A stretch of DNA of 64,000 nt, from assembly GCA_036541255.1 (NCBI GenBank), contig JAZHDD010000059.1:89056-153055 (forward strand), read 5' to 3'. The number at the start of each line of letters is the position of its first letter. Position 1 is the stretch's first letter. The notes beneath the pieces are model-generated. The model did no database searches and was not told where the DNA came from. It worked only from the letters and a program-made list of their open reading frames with translations. This document shows positions 1 to 7,929 of this stretch, in pieces. The position numbers and the translations under genes were made by a program. This stretch comes from Paucidesulfovibrio sp036541255. GTDB lineage: Bacteria > Desulfobacterota > Desulfovibrionia > Desulfovibrionales > Desulfovibrionaceae.

Positions 1-824
1 GCCGTGATATTGCCTGCATTGCCGATGGGGACGAAGACGCATTTTTCGGAAAGATCCCAATCGAACCATTGGGCAATTTCAAAGGCATAGGATTCCTGGC
101 CCAGGATGCGCCAGGCGTTTTTGGAATTCAGCAGCGCTACGCGGTAGTTGTCCGCGAGGTGTTCCACGACCTTCATGCAGTCGTCGAATACGCCGGGCAC
201 TTCCAAGACCGTTGCGCCGCTGCCCAGAGGCTGGGCAAGCTGCTGGGGAGTGACCTTGCCGTGGGGCAGGATGACGACGCTTTTGACCGGCCCGGCAAGA
301 TAGGAGGCGTATAAGGCCGCGGCTGCCGAAGTGTCGCCGGTGGAAGCGCAGACGGTGAGCACCTGATCCCAGCCGTGCTTTCGGATTTGCGCCTTGAGGT
401 AGCTGAAGGCGCAGGCCATGCCCCTGTCCTTGAAGGACGCGGAAGGATTCTGGCCGTCGTTCTTGTATGCGGTGGTAATGCCGGACTCGGCGCAAAGGGC
501 TGAATTGGAATGAATGATGGGCGTATTGGCTTCGCCGAGGTAGACGATGTCTTCCTCCTCCAGCACCGGAGCCATCAATTCGTAAAAACGGAAAATGCCG
601 CGCAGCGCCGTTTTCTTGGTGGCGGCTCGGGAATCGAAAATGGTTCGCCACTCGGCTCCCGACGTTTTCTTCAAATCGTCGAAGTCCAGGTTTTCCAGCA
701 GAAACACCCCACCACAGTCCGGGCAGGTGTACAGCAGTTCGTCAACAGGGAAGCGGCGGCCGCAACCCAGGCAGACGTACTCCATGCGTCCGCGATACGA
801 GGGAAACTGGTTGGCGATGTTCAT
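1..824 (-). CDS. thrC: Threonine synthase, N-terminal part (cut by window edge)
   Basis: Threonine synthase converts O-phosphohomoserine to threonine with pyridoxal phosphate (PLP), the last step of threonine biosynthesis in the cytoplasm. About 274 N-terminal residues are visible. They begin with a four-cysteine zinc-ribbon-like element (C18, C21, C34, C37). The PLP-lysine motif SFKDRG follows (K132), then the STGDTSAA segment that holds the cofactor phosphate. The ATG at 824 is preceded by AAGGTGA at a good distance. The 3' end lies outside the window, so the length cannot be judged. It is the last gene of a minus-strand run that includes a DUF456 gene and an acyl-CoA ligase gene; a functional link to these is not evident. 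Confidence 0.93.
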   Translation of the reverse strand, partial: MNIANQFPSYRGRMEYVCLGCGRRFPVDELLYTCPDCGGVFLLENLDFDDLKKTSGAEWRTIFDSRAATKKTALRGIFRFYELMAPVLEEEDIVYLGEANTPIIHSNSALCAESGITTAYKNDGQNPSASFKDRGMACAFSYLKAQIRKHGWDQVLTVCASTGDTSAAAALYASYLAGPVKSVVILPHGKVTPQQLAQPLGSGATVLEVPGVFDDCMKVVEHLADNYRVALLNSKNAWRILGQESYAFEIAQWFDWDLSEKCVFVPIGNAGNIT

Positions 825-852
825 GGCGTCACCTTGCAAAGCTTGGTTCACG

Positions 853-1356
853 TTAAGGCCAGATTCTGGGCACACAGAGCAGGAACATGGTCAGGCCCAG
901 AGAGAGTTTTACAGTCATGCCGAGCGACTTGCCGAAGAACGCGCCCATGGAGGCGCGATTGGCTTCGACAGCCGGGCGGCCCTTGCTCAATTCAAAGATA
1001 AAACATCCGACATAAGCACCCAAGAGCGCGCCCAGGAGCGCGCCCACGCCAAGCAGAAATGGAGCGCCCAGTATTGCGCCGATGATAGCTCCCAGGATGC
1101 TGCCGAAATTCCCCCGGCCTGAAGCACCGTATTTTCTGGCACCCCAGGATTGGGCGATCCACTCCACGGCCTCGCCGAACAGGGCAATGGCGGCCAGCAC
1201 TCCCACGAACACCCAACCCATATTGGACTCAGGGCGTAAATAAGTCCAGACGCCGACAAAAAGGGTCAGCAGCCAGTTGCCCGGCAGACTGAAGATGTTC
1301 AGCGCCTGGGCCGTGAAAAGCAGCAGCAGGAAAAGCGTTGCCCAGAGATAATCCAT
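853..1356 (-). CDS. DUF456 family membrane protein
   Basis: This 167-residue, very hydrophobic protein matches the DUF456 family of small inner-membrane proteins with no assigned role. Several membrane segments are visible. Residues about 80-120 form a glycine-rich, glycine-zipper-like stretch (repeats of the type GAxxGAxxGA). The start codon lies one base beyond the stop of the upstream ligase gene, so the two are probably translationally coupled. The family assignment is by recognition of the pattern; the function is unknown. Confidence 0.8.
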   Translation of the reverse strand: MDYLWATLFLLLLFTAQALNIFSLPGNWLLTLFVGVWTYLRPESNMGWVFVGVLAAIALFGEAVEWIAQSWGARKYGASGRGNFGSILGAIIGAILGAPFLLGVGALLGALLGAYVGCFIFELSKGRPAVEANRASMGAFFGKSLGMTVKLSLGLTMFLLCVPRIWP

Positions 1357-1357
1357 G

Positions 1358-2650
1358 CTACGCGTTGCGCAGGTCCACCACCCGCTTGGCCTTGCCCTCG
1401 CCCTTGGGAATGGTGCCGGACTGCACGAGTTCGACTCGCGGCGTCACCAATATCTCGTCGCGCAGGCGGGAGGCAATGCGTTTTTGCAGGCTCTGCAACT
1501 CGCGCATGTCCTCCACGAAGAACTCTTCGCGAATCTCCACCTTGACGCGGATTTGGTCCATGACGCCTTCGTGGAAGAGTTCGATGAGGTAGTTTTGACC
1601 CACTTCGGGAATGTTCATGAGGGTCTGCTCGATCTGCATGGGGTAGATGTTCACGCCCTTGATGATGAGCATATCGTCGGCGCGGCCCGTGATGCGGTCG
1701 ATGCGCCGATGGGTGCGGCCGCAGGCGCATTCGCCGGGAATGAACCTGGTCAGGTCGCGGGTGCGGTACCGCAGGAGCGGCATGCCTTCGCGGGTCAGGT
1801 TGGTCATGACCACTTCGCCGATCTCGCCTTCTGCTGCGTCTTCGCCGGTCTCAGGATTGATGATTTCGATGAGGAAGGCGTCCTCCCAAACATGCATGCC
1901 GGATTGCTGCGTGCATTCAAAGGCCACGCCCGGTCCGTTCATTTCCGAAAGGCCGTAAGAGTTGTAAGCCTTGATGTGCAGCATCTGCTCGATGCGTTTG
2001 CGGATCTCCTCTGTATGAGGCTCTGCGCCGATAAGAGCGATACGCAAGGGCAGGCTGGCCGGGTCAATTCCTTCGGTCTCAAGGAATTCTGCAAAATAAA
2101 GCGCGTAGGAAGGAATAATGTGGGCGACAGTGACGTTGAAGTCGCGAATCAGCTTGACCTGGCGCTTGGAGTTGCCGGCTCCGGCGGGTACGGTCAGACA
2201 GCCCAGATGTTCCGAGCCGTAATGGATGCCCAGGCCGCCGGTGAACAGGCCGTAGCCAGACATGTTCTGCAGTACGTCACTCTTGCGGATGCCGCAGGCG
2301 TACATGCTGCGGGCCATGAGCGAAGCCCATTCCCGTATGTCGTTCTCCGTATAAAATATGGCGGTCGGCGTGCCCGTGGTGCCGGAGGATGCGTGCAGGC
2401 GAACGAAATCATCCAAGGGACGGCTGAGCATGCCGTAAGGATATTGGGAGCGGAGATCTTCCTTGGTGGTGAAGGGCAGTTTTTTCACGTCTGCGGAGCA
2501 TGTGATGCTTTCAGGGGAGAGGCCCATGGCCCCAAGCCGTTCCGCATAAAAGGGCGATTTCAGGGCAATGGCCACGGAGCGTTTCAAACGTTGGGCCTGA
2601 AGCGCCTCAAGTTCAGGGCGTGGAAGGGTTTCCACGGGATCGAAATACAT
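1358..2650 (-). CDS. Phenylacetate-CoA ligase family (PaaK-like) AMP-forming acyl-CoA ligase
   Basis: This 430-residue protein has the usual PaaK length. It belongs to the adenylate-forming enzymes that activate an aryl or acyl acid with ATP and then form the CoA thioester. The ATP-binding loop SSGTTGTP is at residues 88-95. The hinge region has the YRTRD motif and the catalytic C-terminal lysine region reads IPKGEGKAKRV. GGAGG precedes the ATG. In anaerobes such enzymes act on phenylacetate or indoleacetate, for example after oxidative decarboxylation of aromatic keto acids. The actual substrate cannot be read from the sequence. It is tightly coupled to the DUF456 gene downstream. Confidence 0.88.
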   Translation of the reverse strand: MYFDPVETLPRPELEALQAQRLKRSVAIALKSPFYAERLGAMGLSPESITCSADVKKLPFTTKEDLRSQYPYGMLSRPLDDFVRLHASSGTTGTPTAIFYTENDIREWASLMARSMYACGIRKSDVLQNMSGYGLFTGGLGIHYGSEHLGCLTVPAGAGNSKRQVKLIRDFNVTVAHIIPSYALYFAEFLETEGIDPASLPLRIALIGAEPHTEEIRKRIEQMLHIKAYNSYGLSEMNGPGVAFECTQQSGMHVWEDAFLIEIINPETGEDAAEGEIGEVVMTNLTREGMPLLRYRTRDLTRFIPGECACGRTHRRIDRITGRADDMLIIKGVNIYPMQIEQTLMNIPEVGQNYLIELFHEGVMDQIRVKVEIREEFFVEDMRELQSLQKRIASRLRDEILVTPRVELVQSGTIPKGEGKAKRVVDLRNA

Positions 2651-2668
2651 GTCGCCTCCGGAAGGATG

Positions 2669-4114
2669 CTAGCCCATGGGCTCGTTTTCTGACGGATAGG
2701 GCGTGGTCGTGAGGTCCTCGAACCGGGTCCACTGCTTGTGGAAATAGAGATCCACATCGCCCACAGGGCCATTGCGTTGTTTGCCGATGATGACTTCGGC
2801 CTGGTTCTTTTTTGGGTTGTCTTCGCTCTTGTTGTAGAAGTCGTCGCGATAGAGAAAAAGGATAACGTCGGCGTCCTGTTCAATGGCGCCGGATTCGCGC
2901 AGGTCCGAGAGCATGGGACGGGGTGGTTTGCGTTCCTCAACCTTGCGGTTGAGCTGTGACAGGGCGATGACGGGGATGTTGAGTTCTTTGGCCAAGGCCT
3001 TGAGGCTTCGGGAAATGTCGGAGATTTCCTGCTCGCGGGAATCGATTCGCCGACTGGAGCGCATGAGCTGGAGATAGTCCACCACGACGAGTCCAAGATT
3101 GTGTTCCGCTTTGAGGCGGCGACATCGGGCGCGCAATTCGAGGGTGGAAAGAGCCGGAGTGTCGTCGATAAACAGAGGCGACTGCATGAACTGGTTGGCC
3201 GCGTCCTGGAGTTTGACCCAATCCTCGTCCTGTAAATATCCGGTACGCAAATGCCCCAGGTTGACCCTGGCCTGACAGGCGAGCAAGCGGGTCATGAGCT
3301 GTTCCTTGCTCATTTCCAGGGAAAAAACCGCAGTGGCAATGCCTGAATTGATGGCCGCACGCATGCCCAGGTTCAGGGCAAAGGCGGTCTTGCCCATGGA
3401 GGGACGTCCGGCCACGATGATCAAGTCGGACTTTTGCAGTCCGGCGGTCATTTCGTCGTATTTCTGGTAGCCTGTGGGGATGCCCGTGACAGCGGATTTG
3501 TTTTCGAAGCGTTTGGTCAGCTCGTCAAAGACCTGGTTCACGAGGTCGCGGCTGCTGGTAATGGTGCCGGTGGTCTTGGCGTCGGCGATTTCGAAAATGG
3601 ATTTTTCCGCTTCGTCCAGCAGGGAATCCACATCCTGCGTGTCGTAGCAATTGGAAATGATGCCGCTGGCCGTGTCGATAAGCTGTCGCAGGATGGCCTT
3701 GTCGCGCACGATGTGGGCATGGCGCGCAGCGTTCGCCGAACTGACCGGGGAATTGGACAGCTCTGCGAGATATGCCGGACCGCCCAACTCGTCCAGGACT
3801 CCAGCCGTCTTGAGATGGTTGGAGACCGTGATCAGGTCGATTGGCGAGTTGCGGTTGTAGAGGTCGATAAACGTGCTGAAGATCGTCTGATGCACCGGGG
3901 AGTAGAAATCCTCCGGTGTGACGATGTCAACGAGCGTATGGAAAAGGGAGTTTGACTGAAAAACCCCCCCCAGAACCGCCTGTTCGGCTTCCAGGTTCTG
4001 GGGGGGAACATTGCGCAATAGATCGGCTGAAGCCCTGTCCAGAGCCTCGCCGTTCTTTGCCCGGGATTTCCGGCTATTAGGCCTCGTCTTCGACGGGCTT
4101 GACCGTTCCGGCAT
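2669..4114 (-). CDS. dnaB: Replicative DNA helicase DnaB
   Basis: DnaB is the hexameric helicase that unwinds DNA at the replication fork. The N-terminal primase-interacting domain (about residues 30-140, containing PQNLEAEQAVLGG) is followed by a RecA-like domain. Walker A is at about 236-243 (GRPSMGKT), then the Walker B region VVVDYLQLM, and a C-terminal motif with SDLRESGAIEQDAD. The frame is open further upstream into rplI. I chose the second of two tandem ATGs because GAGG lies six bases before it, giving 481 residues and a 38-bp overlap with rplI. It closes the rpsF-rpsR-rplI-dnaB run, a common bacterial order. No intein is seen. Confidence 0.95.
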   Translation of the reverse strand: MPERSSPSKTRPNSRKSRAKNGEALDRASADLLRNVPPQNLEAEQAVLGGVFQSNSLFHTLVDIVTPEDFYSPVHQTIFSTFIDLYNRNSPIDLITVSNHLKTAGVLDELGGPAYLAELSNSPVSSANAARHAHIVRDKAILRQLIDTASGIISNCYDTQDVDSLLDEAEKSIFEIADAKTTGTITSSRDLVNQVFDELTKRFENKSAVTGIPTGYQKYDEMTAGLQKSDLIIVAGRPSMGKTAFALNLGMRAAINSGIATAVFSLEMSKEQLMTRLLACQARVNLGHLRTGYLQDEDWVKLQDAANQFMQSPLFIDDTPALSTLELRARCRRLKAEHNLGLVVVDYLQLMRSSRRIDSREQEISDISRSLKALAKELNIPVIALSQLNRKVEERKPPRPMLSDLRESGAIEQDADVILFLYRDDFYNKSEDNPKKNQAEVIIGKQRNGPVGDVDLYFHKQWTRFEDLTTTPYPSENEPMG

Positions 4115-4613
4115 CATTGTCCTCGACTGCCTCGGCAGCCTTGTCCTGCTCAGCTTCGCCCGCGGTGGAGCCGTGGCGCAGCACAAAGAGTTTCAGCTGG
4201 CCGCGAACATCCGGATGAAGCTTGATTTCCAGTTCATACTCGCCCAGGGAACGGATGGGATCGTCCAGAAGGATCTTGCGGCGATCGATTTCGATACCGT
4301 TTTCTTCCAGGGCGTCTCCGATCATGGACGCGGTGACAGAGCCGTAAAGCTTTTCACCTTCGCCCACCCGGACAAGAATTTCAATCGGAGCGGCGGCAAT
4401 TTTTTCAGCCAGAATTTCGGCTTCGGCTCTGACGGAGTCGGCCGTGGCCTTGAGCTTGTTGCGCTCCAGATCGAACTGTTTGAGGTTGCCTTCAGTGGCG
4501 GGCATGGCCAACCCCTGAGGGATGAGGTAGTTCCGGCCATAGCCGGGCTTCACAGCGATAATGTCTCCGAGACGTCCGAGGTTGTCGACGTCCGCACGCA
4601 GAATAACTTTCAT
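4077..4613 (-). CDS. rplI: 50S ribosomal protein L9
   Basis: L9 binds domain V of 23S rRNA and helps keep the reading frame. The N-terminal domain begins with MKVILRADVDNLG and carries the typical KPGYGRNYLIP segment. A long helix then connects to the C-terminal RNA-binding domain. At 178 residues it is longer than the usual 150 or so. The extra 30 residues are an acidic tail whose coding sequence overlaps the start of dnaB in another frame. It lies between rpsR and dnaB. Confidence 0.96.
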   Translation of the reverse strand: MKVILRADVDNLGRLGDIIAVKPGYGRNYLIPQGLAMPATEGNLKQFDLERNKLKATADSVRAEAEILAEKIAAAPIEILVRVGEGEKLYGSVTASMIGDALEENGIEIDRRKILLDDPIRSLGEYELEIKLHPDVRGQLKLFVLRHGSTAGEAEQDKAAEAVEDNDAGTVKPVEDEA

Positions 4614-4627
4614 GGTCGGCGCCTCCT

Positions 4628-4888
4628 CTAGATGCTCTTTTTCTTGACGTCCGTGCTGTGCACAGTGGTGTAGAACAGGAGGGCCATCTGACGGGCGCGC
4701 TTGATCTCAGTGGTCAGGCTCCGCTGGTGCCGGGCACAAGTGCCGGTGATGCGGCGGGGAATGATCTTGCCCCGGTCCGTGATGAAGTCCTTAAGAATGT
4801 CGACACGCTTGTAATCCAGGGGAAGGTTCTTGTCGGCGCAAAAGCGGCAGAACTTCTTCCTCGGAGTGAATTTCTTCCTGAAGGCCAT
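4628..4888 (-). CDS. rpsR: 30S ribosomal protein S18
   Basis: S18 forms a dimer with S6 on the platform of the small ribosomal subunit. The 86-residue sequence has the family core, including DYKRVDILKDFI and RITGTCARHQR. Three cysteines are present (C14, C17 and the one in GTCARH). This resembles the zinc-binding form of S18, in which CxxC plus a further Cys/His bind the metal; that point is inference. The gene sits two bases after rpsF. Confidence 0.96.
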   Translation of the reverse strand: MAFRKKFTPRKKFCRFCADKNLPLDYKRVDILKDFITDRGKIIPRRITGTCARHQRSLTTEIKRARQMALLFYTTVHSTDVKKKSI

Positions 4889-4890
4889 GC

Positions 4891-5199
4891 TTATCCCTCC
4901 TGGCTTTCTGCCGGGCTTTCCAGCTTGACGGTGATGAACTTGAAAATGCCGTCAGTGATGCGGATGATACGTTCGAGCTCCTGCACCAGGGCGCCGGGAG
5001 CGTCGTAGACCATGCGCATGTAGTAGCCACGGGTCTGTTTCTTCACGGGATAAGCCAGGGTACGCATGCCCCAGTCGTCCATTTCCACGATCTTGCCGCC
5101 GTCGCGTTCCACGATGCCGGTGCAGGTGGCAAAGATCTCGGTGCGGCGCTCTTCTTCCAACTCGGGAGAGAGCAGCAGCAGCGTTTCATAGTTCTGCAT
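4891..5199 (-). CDS. rpsF: 30S ribosomal protein S6
   Basis: S6 pairs with S18 on the 30S platform and often represses its own operon by binding the mRNA leader. The start at 5199 (MQNYETLLLLSPEL) is set by AAGGAGG five bases upstream; a longer frame to 5244 has no such site. The 102-residue protein includes the conserved YPVKKQTRGYYM segment. It begins the rpsF-rpsR-rplI-dnaB cluster. Confidence 0.96.
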   Translation of the reverse strand: MQNYETLLLLSPELEEERRTEIFATCTGIVERDGGKIVEMDDWGMRTLAYPVKKQTRGYYMRMVYDAPGALVQELERIIRITDGIFKFITVKLESPAESQEG

Positions 5200-5204
5200 T
5201 ATAT

Positions 5205-5262
5205 CCTCCTTACGGTCATTGGCCCTCCCCTGTAGGGAGAGCAAGGCAGAAGGGGAGTCATA
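5205..5262 (-). promoter_or_regulatory. Possible S6:S18 autoregulatory leader of rpsF
   Basis: The leader just upstream of the rpsF ribosome binding site can fold into a stem. CTCCC pairs with GGGAG around 5227-5241 (minus strand), and CTCCCC pairs more widely with GGGGAG. A CCG trinucleotide lies close to the Shine-Dalgarno. S6:S18 leader motifs in other bacteria combine a helix with a conserved CCG near the start of rpsF. The similarity here is only general, so this is a weak call. Confidence 0.25.
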
Positions 5263-5281
5263 GTCTCTTCATTCTTGGCTG

Positions 5282-5494
5282 TCAAGGGTTGCGGCCCTTG
5301 TCGTCGGCTTCGTTTGTCGGTTGCTGCTGATGAGGCGTTTTCAAATCGTCTCCCTCGGTTTCGGTTTCCTGTGGCGGCTTCCAGCCGCACTGATTGGCGG
5401 CACCTCAGGAGGGCAGGCCGAGTCGGGGCAACACAAAGCGCATCAGGACAAAGGCGCCTACGAATGTTCCGAGCAGAATAAGCAGGTCCTGCAT
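5282..5494 (-). CDS. Candidate small membrane selenoprotein (in-frame UGA at codon 30)
   Basis: The ATG overlaps the purC stop in the form TGATG, with GGAGG (inside the end of purC) four bases upstream. The first 29 codons encode one hydrophobic membrane segment ending in RFVLPRLGLPS. A UGA follows at 5405-5407. The same frame then stays open for 40 codons, encoding GAANQCGWKPPQ and a hydrophilic tail, and ends in TGA at 5282-5284. About two thirds of these codons end in G or C, as in neighbouring genes. A hairpin lies 21 nt after the UGA. If decoded, the 70-residue product would have U30 and C36 just outside the membrane. If not, a 29-residue membrane peptide is made. The function is unknown. 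Confidence 0.5.
5371..5390 (-). promoter_or_regulatory. Candidate bacterial SECIS hairpin
   Basis: Downstream of the in-frame UGA, the minus strand forms GCGGC-TGGAA-GCCGC. The stem is extended at its base by GT/AC after a one-base bulge. The five-base loop begins 21 nt after the UGA and has G at its second position. Known bacterial SECIS elements bind SelB with a short stem whose small apical loop contains G and lies roughly 15-35 nt after the UGA, so the geometry fits. No covariation evidence is available from one sequence. Confidence 0.4.
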
Positions 5495-6390
5495 CAATCC
5501 TCCAGTTTCGAGCCGGTCAACCGTTCATAGGCTTCCAGGTATTTTTCCTGGGTGCGCATGGCTACGTCCTCAGGGATGTTTGGCGCGGGGGGCTGCTTGT
5601 TGAAGCCGATGTCCGTGAGCCAGTCGCGCAGGTATTGTTTGTCGAAGCTGGGCTGTCCATGGCCGGGTTCGTAACCGTTTACCGGCCAGAAACGCGAGGA
5701 GTCGGGCGTCAGCACTTCGTCAATGAGCATGAGCCCCTGATCGGTGAGGCCAAATTCGAATTTTGTGTCGGCAATGATGATGCCGCGTTCGCAGGCGTAG
5801 TAACGCGCACGGGAATAGATCTCTATGGCGGTGCGCTGCACCTGCTCCATGAGTTCCGTCCCGATCAAGTCCCGGGCTTGGGCCACACTGATGTTTTCGT
5901 CGTGCGAGCCGAGTTCGGCCTTTGTGGACGGGGTGAACAGCGGTTCGGCCAGCATGTCGGACTCCTTGAGTCCTTCGGGCAGTACATGTCCGCAAACCTT
6001 ACCTGTTTTCAGGTAATCCTTCCAGCCGGAACCCGTGATGTAGCCGCGTACGATGCATTCGATGGGCAGCGGTTTGGCCTTTGTGACAAGGACGCTACGT
6101 CCCTCCAGTTCGGCGGCATAGGCGTGCAGGGGTGCGGGAAAGTCAGCAACCTTGCTGGCCAGAACGTGGTTGGCGATAATATCCTGATATTTTTCCATCC
6201 AGAACAAAGTGATCTGGTTCAGAATGCGTCCCTTGAGCGGAATGGGATCAGGCATGATCACGTCAAAGGCCGAGATGCGATCCGTGGTTACGATGAGCAG
6301 GGATTCCGGTGATATTTCATAGATGTCGCGCACTTTTCCGCGCGAGACCAGTGGATATTCCTTGATGTTTGTCTGGATGACGGGCTGCAT
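5494..6390 (-). CDS. purC: Phosphoribosylaminoimidazole-succinocarboxamide synthase
   Basis: PurC (SAICAR synthase) joins CAIR and aspartate with ATP in purine biosynthesis. The 298-residue protein has the GKVRDIYE start of the ATP-grasp-like fold. It also has the family signatures ECIVRGYITGSGWKDY and IIADTKFEFG. The ATG at 6390 follows AGGAGA by six bases. The open frame continues upstream into hisD but lacks family sequence there. It lies between hisD and the small UGA-containing ORF, with which it overlaps by one base. Confidence 0.96.
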   Translation of the reverse strand: MQPVIQTNIKEYPLVSRGKVRDIYEISPESLLIVTTDRISAFDVIMPDPIPLKGRILNQITLFWMEKYQDIIANHVLASKVADFPAPLHAYAAELEGRSVLVTKAKPLPIECIVRGYITGSGWKDYLKTGKVCGHVLPEGLKESDMLAEPLFTPSTKAELGSHDENISVAQARDLIGTELMEQVQRTAIEIYSRARYYACERGIIIADTKFEFGLTDQGLMLIDEVLTPDSSRFWPVNGYEPGHGQPSFDKQYLRDWLTDIGFNKQPPAPNIPEDVAMRTQEKYLEAYERLTGSKLED

Positions 6391-6415
6391 GTTCGTCTCC
6401 TGGGATTGCTGGGGG

Positions 6416-7729
6416 TTATTTGTTTTCGGTAAGCCGGATTTCAATGGAACGGGCATGGGCTTCCAGGCCTTCCAAACGGGCCAGCCGGGCGATCTTGCTT
6501 CCATGCCTTTGAACAAAGGCCGGAGAGGCCGCAATGATGCTCGATTTCTTGCAAAAATTCTGAACGGACAGGGCCGATGAGAAACGCGCCGTACCCAGGG
6601 TGGGCAGCACATGGTTCGGTCCGGCGAAATAGTCGCCCACAGGTTCGGGGCAGTGATGTCCCATGAAGATGGCGCCGGCATGACGGATTTTGCCGAGCAG
6701 AGACCATGGATCATCCACACAGAGTTCCAGGTGCTCCGGCGCAATGCGGTTGACGAGATCCGCAGCCGTGTCCAGGTCCGGGGTCACGATGAGCGCGCCC
6801 CAATCCTGCAAGGATTTAGCAGCGATTTCTCCGCGGGGCAGGGCCGATGTCTGACGCTCCAAAGCGTTGTCCACGGCTTGGGCCAGATTTGGGTCAGGCG
6901 TTATAAGCAGAGCTGCGGCCAAGGGATCGTGTTCGGCCTGGGAAAGCATATCTGCGGCAAGCCAGTCCGGGTTGGCGTTTGCATCAGCCAGTATGGCGAT
7001 TTCGCTTGGCCCGGCGATCATGTCGATGCCCACTTCGCCGACCAGAAGCGCTTTTGCTGTGGCGACGTAAATATTGCCCGGACCGGCAATGACGTCGCAG
7101 GCCGGAATGGATTGTGTCCCATAGGCCAGGGCTGCCACGGCCCAGGCGCTGCCCGATGCGTAAACATCCTGAATGCCGAGCAGGGCGGCCGTGGCCAGCA
7201 AATAGGGATTCAGGCTGCCGTCCTTGCGGGGCGGCGTGATCATTACGATTTTCGGAACGCCTGCCACAAGCGCAGGGACGGCATTCATGATGATGCTGGA
7301 AATGAGCGGGGTGGAGCCGCCTTGGCCGCCAGGGACATACAGGCCAACGCGGTCGACAGGAGTGACCATCTGGCCGAGCAGCGTGCCGTCGGCCTGGGTG
7401 GTCCACCAGGAATTCTCTTTTTGCCGCTCATGAAAGGCGCGCACGTTGGCAATGGCTTCCTGGAGTATGGAGAGATCTTCGGCCGGGACTTGGGCCAGCG
7501 CGGTTTGCAAATCCTGGTCCTTGATGCGTAGCATGCCGGGCGTAAAGTCCGGGCAATCGAAGCGGCGCGTGTAATCCATCAACGCATTGTCGCCTTCGTT
7601 GCGAACCTTGGTCAGGATGTCGCGTACCTGGGCTTCAACTTTGGCGTCAGGATTTTTGCGGCCTAGCAAACGTTGCTGCAAGGTCGGCCAATCTTTTTTC
7701 GAGGTGTAGCTGATCGTGGTGCAGAGCAT
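6416..7729 (-). CDS. hisD: Histidinol dehydrogenase
   Basis: HisD oxidises L-histidinol to histidine in two NAD-dependent steps with a catalytic zinc. The 437 residues cover the whole family. Motifs seen are GLYVPGG, DVIAGPGNIYVA, IDMIAGPSE, the zinc-binding region QAEHDP, and EPVGDYFAGPNHVLPT. It stands alone without other his genes. The purC gene follows after 25 bases, so the two may be cotranscribed. Confidence 0.96.
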   Translation of the reverse strand: MLCTTISYTSKKDWPTLQQRLLGRKNPDAKVEAQVRDILTKVRNEGDNALMDYTRRFDCPDFTPGMLRIKDQDLQTALAQVPAEDLSILQEAIANVRAFHERQKENSWWTTQADGTLLGQMVTPVDRVGLYVPGGQGGSTPLISSIIMNAVPALVAGVPKIVMITPPRKDGSLNPYLLATAALLGIQDVYASGSAWAVAALAYGTQSIPACDVIAGPGNIYVATAKALLVGEVGIDMIAGPSEIAILADANANPDWLAADMLSQAEHDPLAAALLITPDPNLAQAVDNALERQTSALPRGEIAAKSLQDWGALIVTPDLDTAADLVNRIAPEHLELCVDDPWSLLGKIRHAGAIFMGHHCPEPVGDYFAGPNHVLPTLGTARFSSALSVQNFCKKSSIIAASPAFVQRHGSKIARLARLEGLEAHARSIEIRLTENK

Positions 7730-7855
7730 GGAGTGTCGTCCTTGATGTTGCTGGCGTCGAATGAAAGCCGAGGAAATTCAGAGCGGCTTGATCCGGGCAA
7801 AATAATCTAGCCGAGAGATCGTGAAATGTCGAGGCGCGGCATAGGGCGTTGTTTG

Positions 7856-7892
7856 GCAAAATAAGAAGGGCCGGGGCGCAAGGCCCCGGCCC
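7856..7892 (-). terminator. Rho-independent terminator after the porin gene
   Basis: A ten-base-pair GC-rich stem (GGGCCGGGGC paired with GCCCCGGCCC around GCAAG, 7868-7892) is followed on the minus strand by TTCTTATTTTG. It lies 38 bases past the porin stop. Confidence 0.75.
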
Positions 7893-7929
7893 AAGCGGGT
7901 CGTTTTGGCTGAAGGTCGCGAGGACCTTA

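Noticed and set aside
1355..2692. 445-codon plus-strand frame
   Set aside because: It lies antisense to the PaaK-like ligase gene, which has full family motifs.
5384..5398. Alternative hairpin GCCGC/GCGGC starting three bases after the UGA
   Set aside because: Its loop would lie too close to the UGA for SelB-dependent decoding; the hairpin at 5371-5390 fits better.
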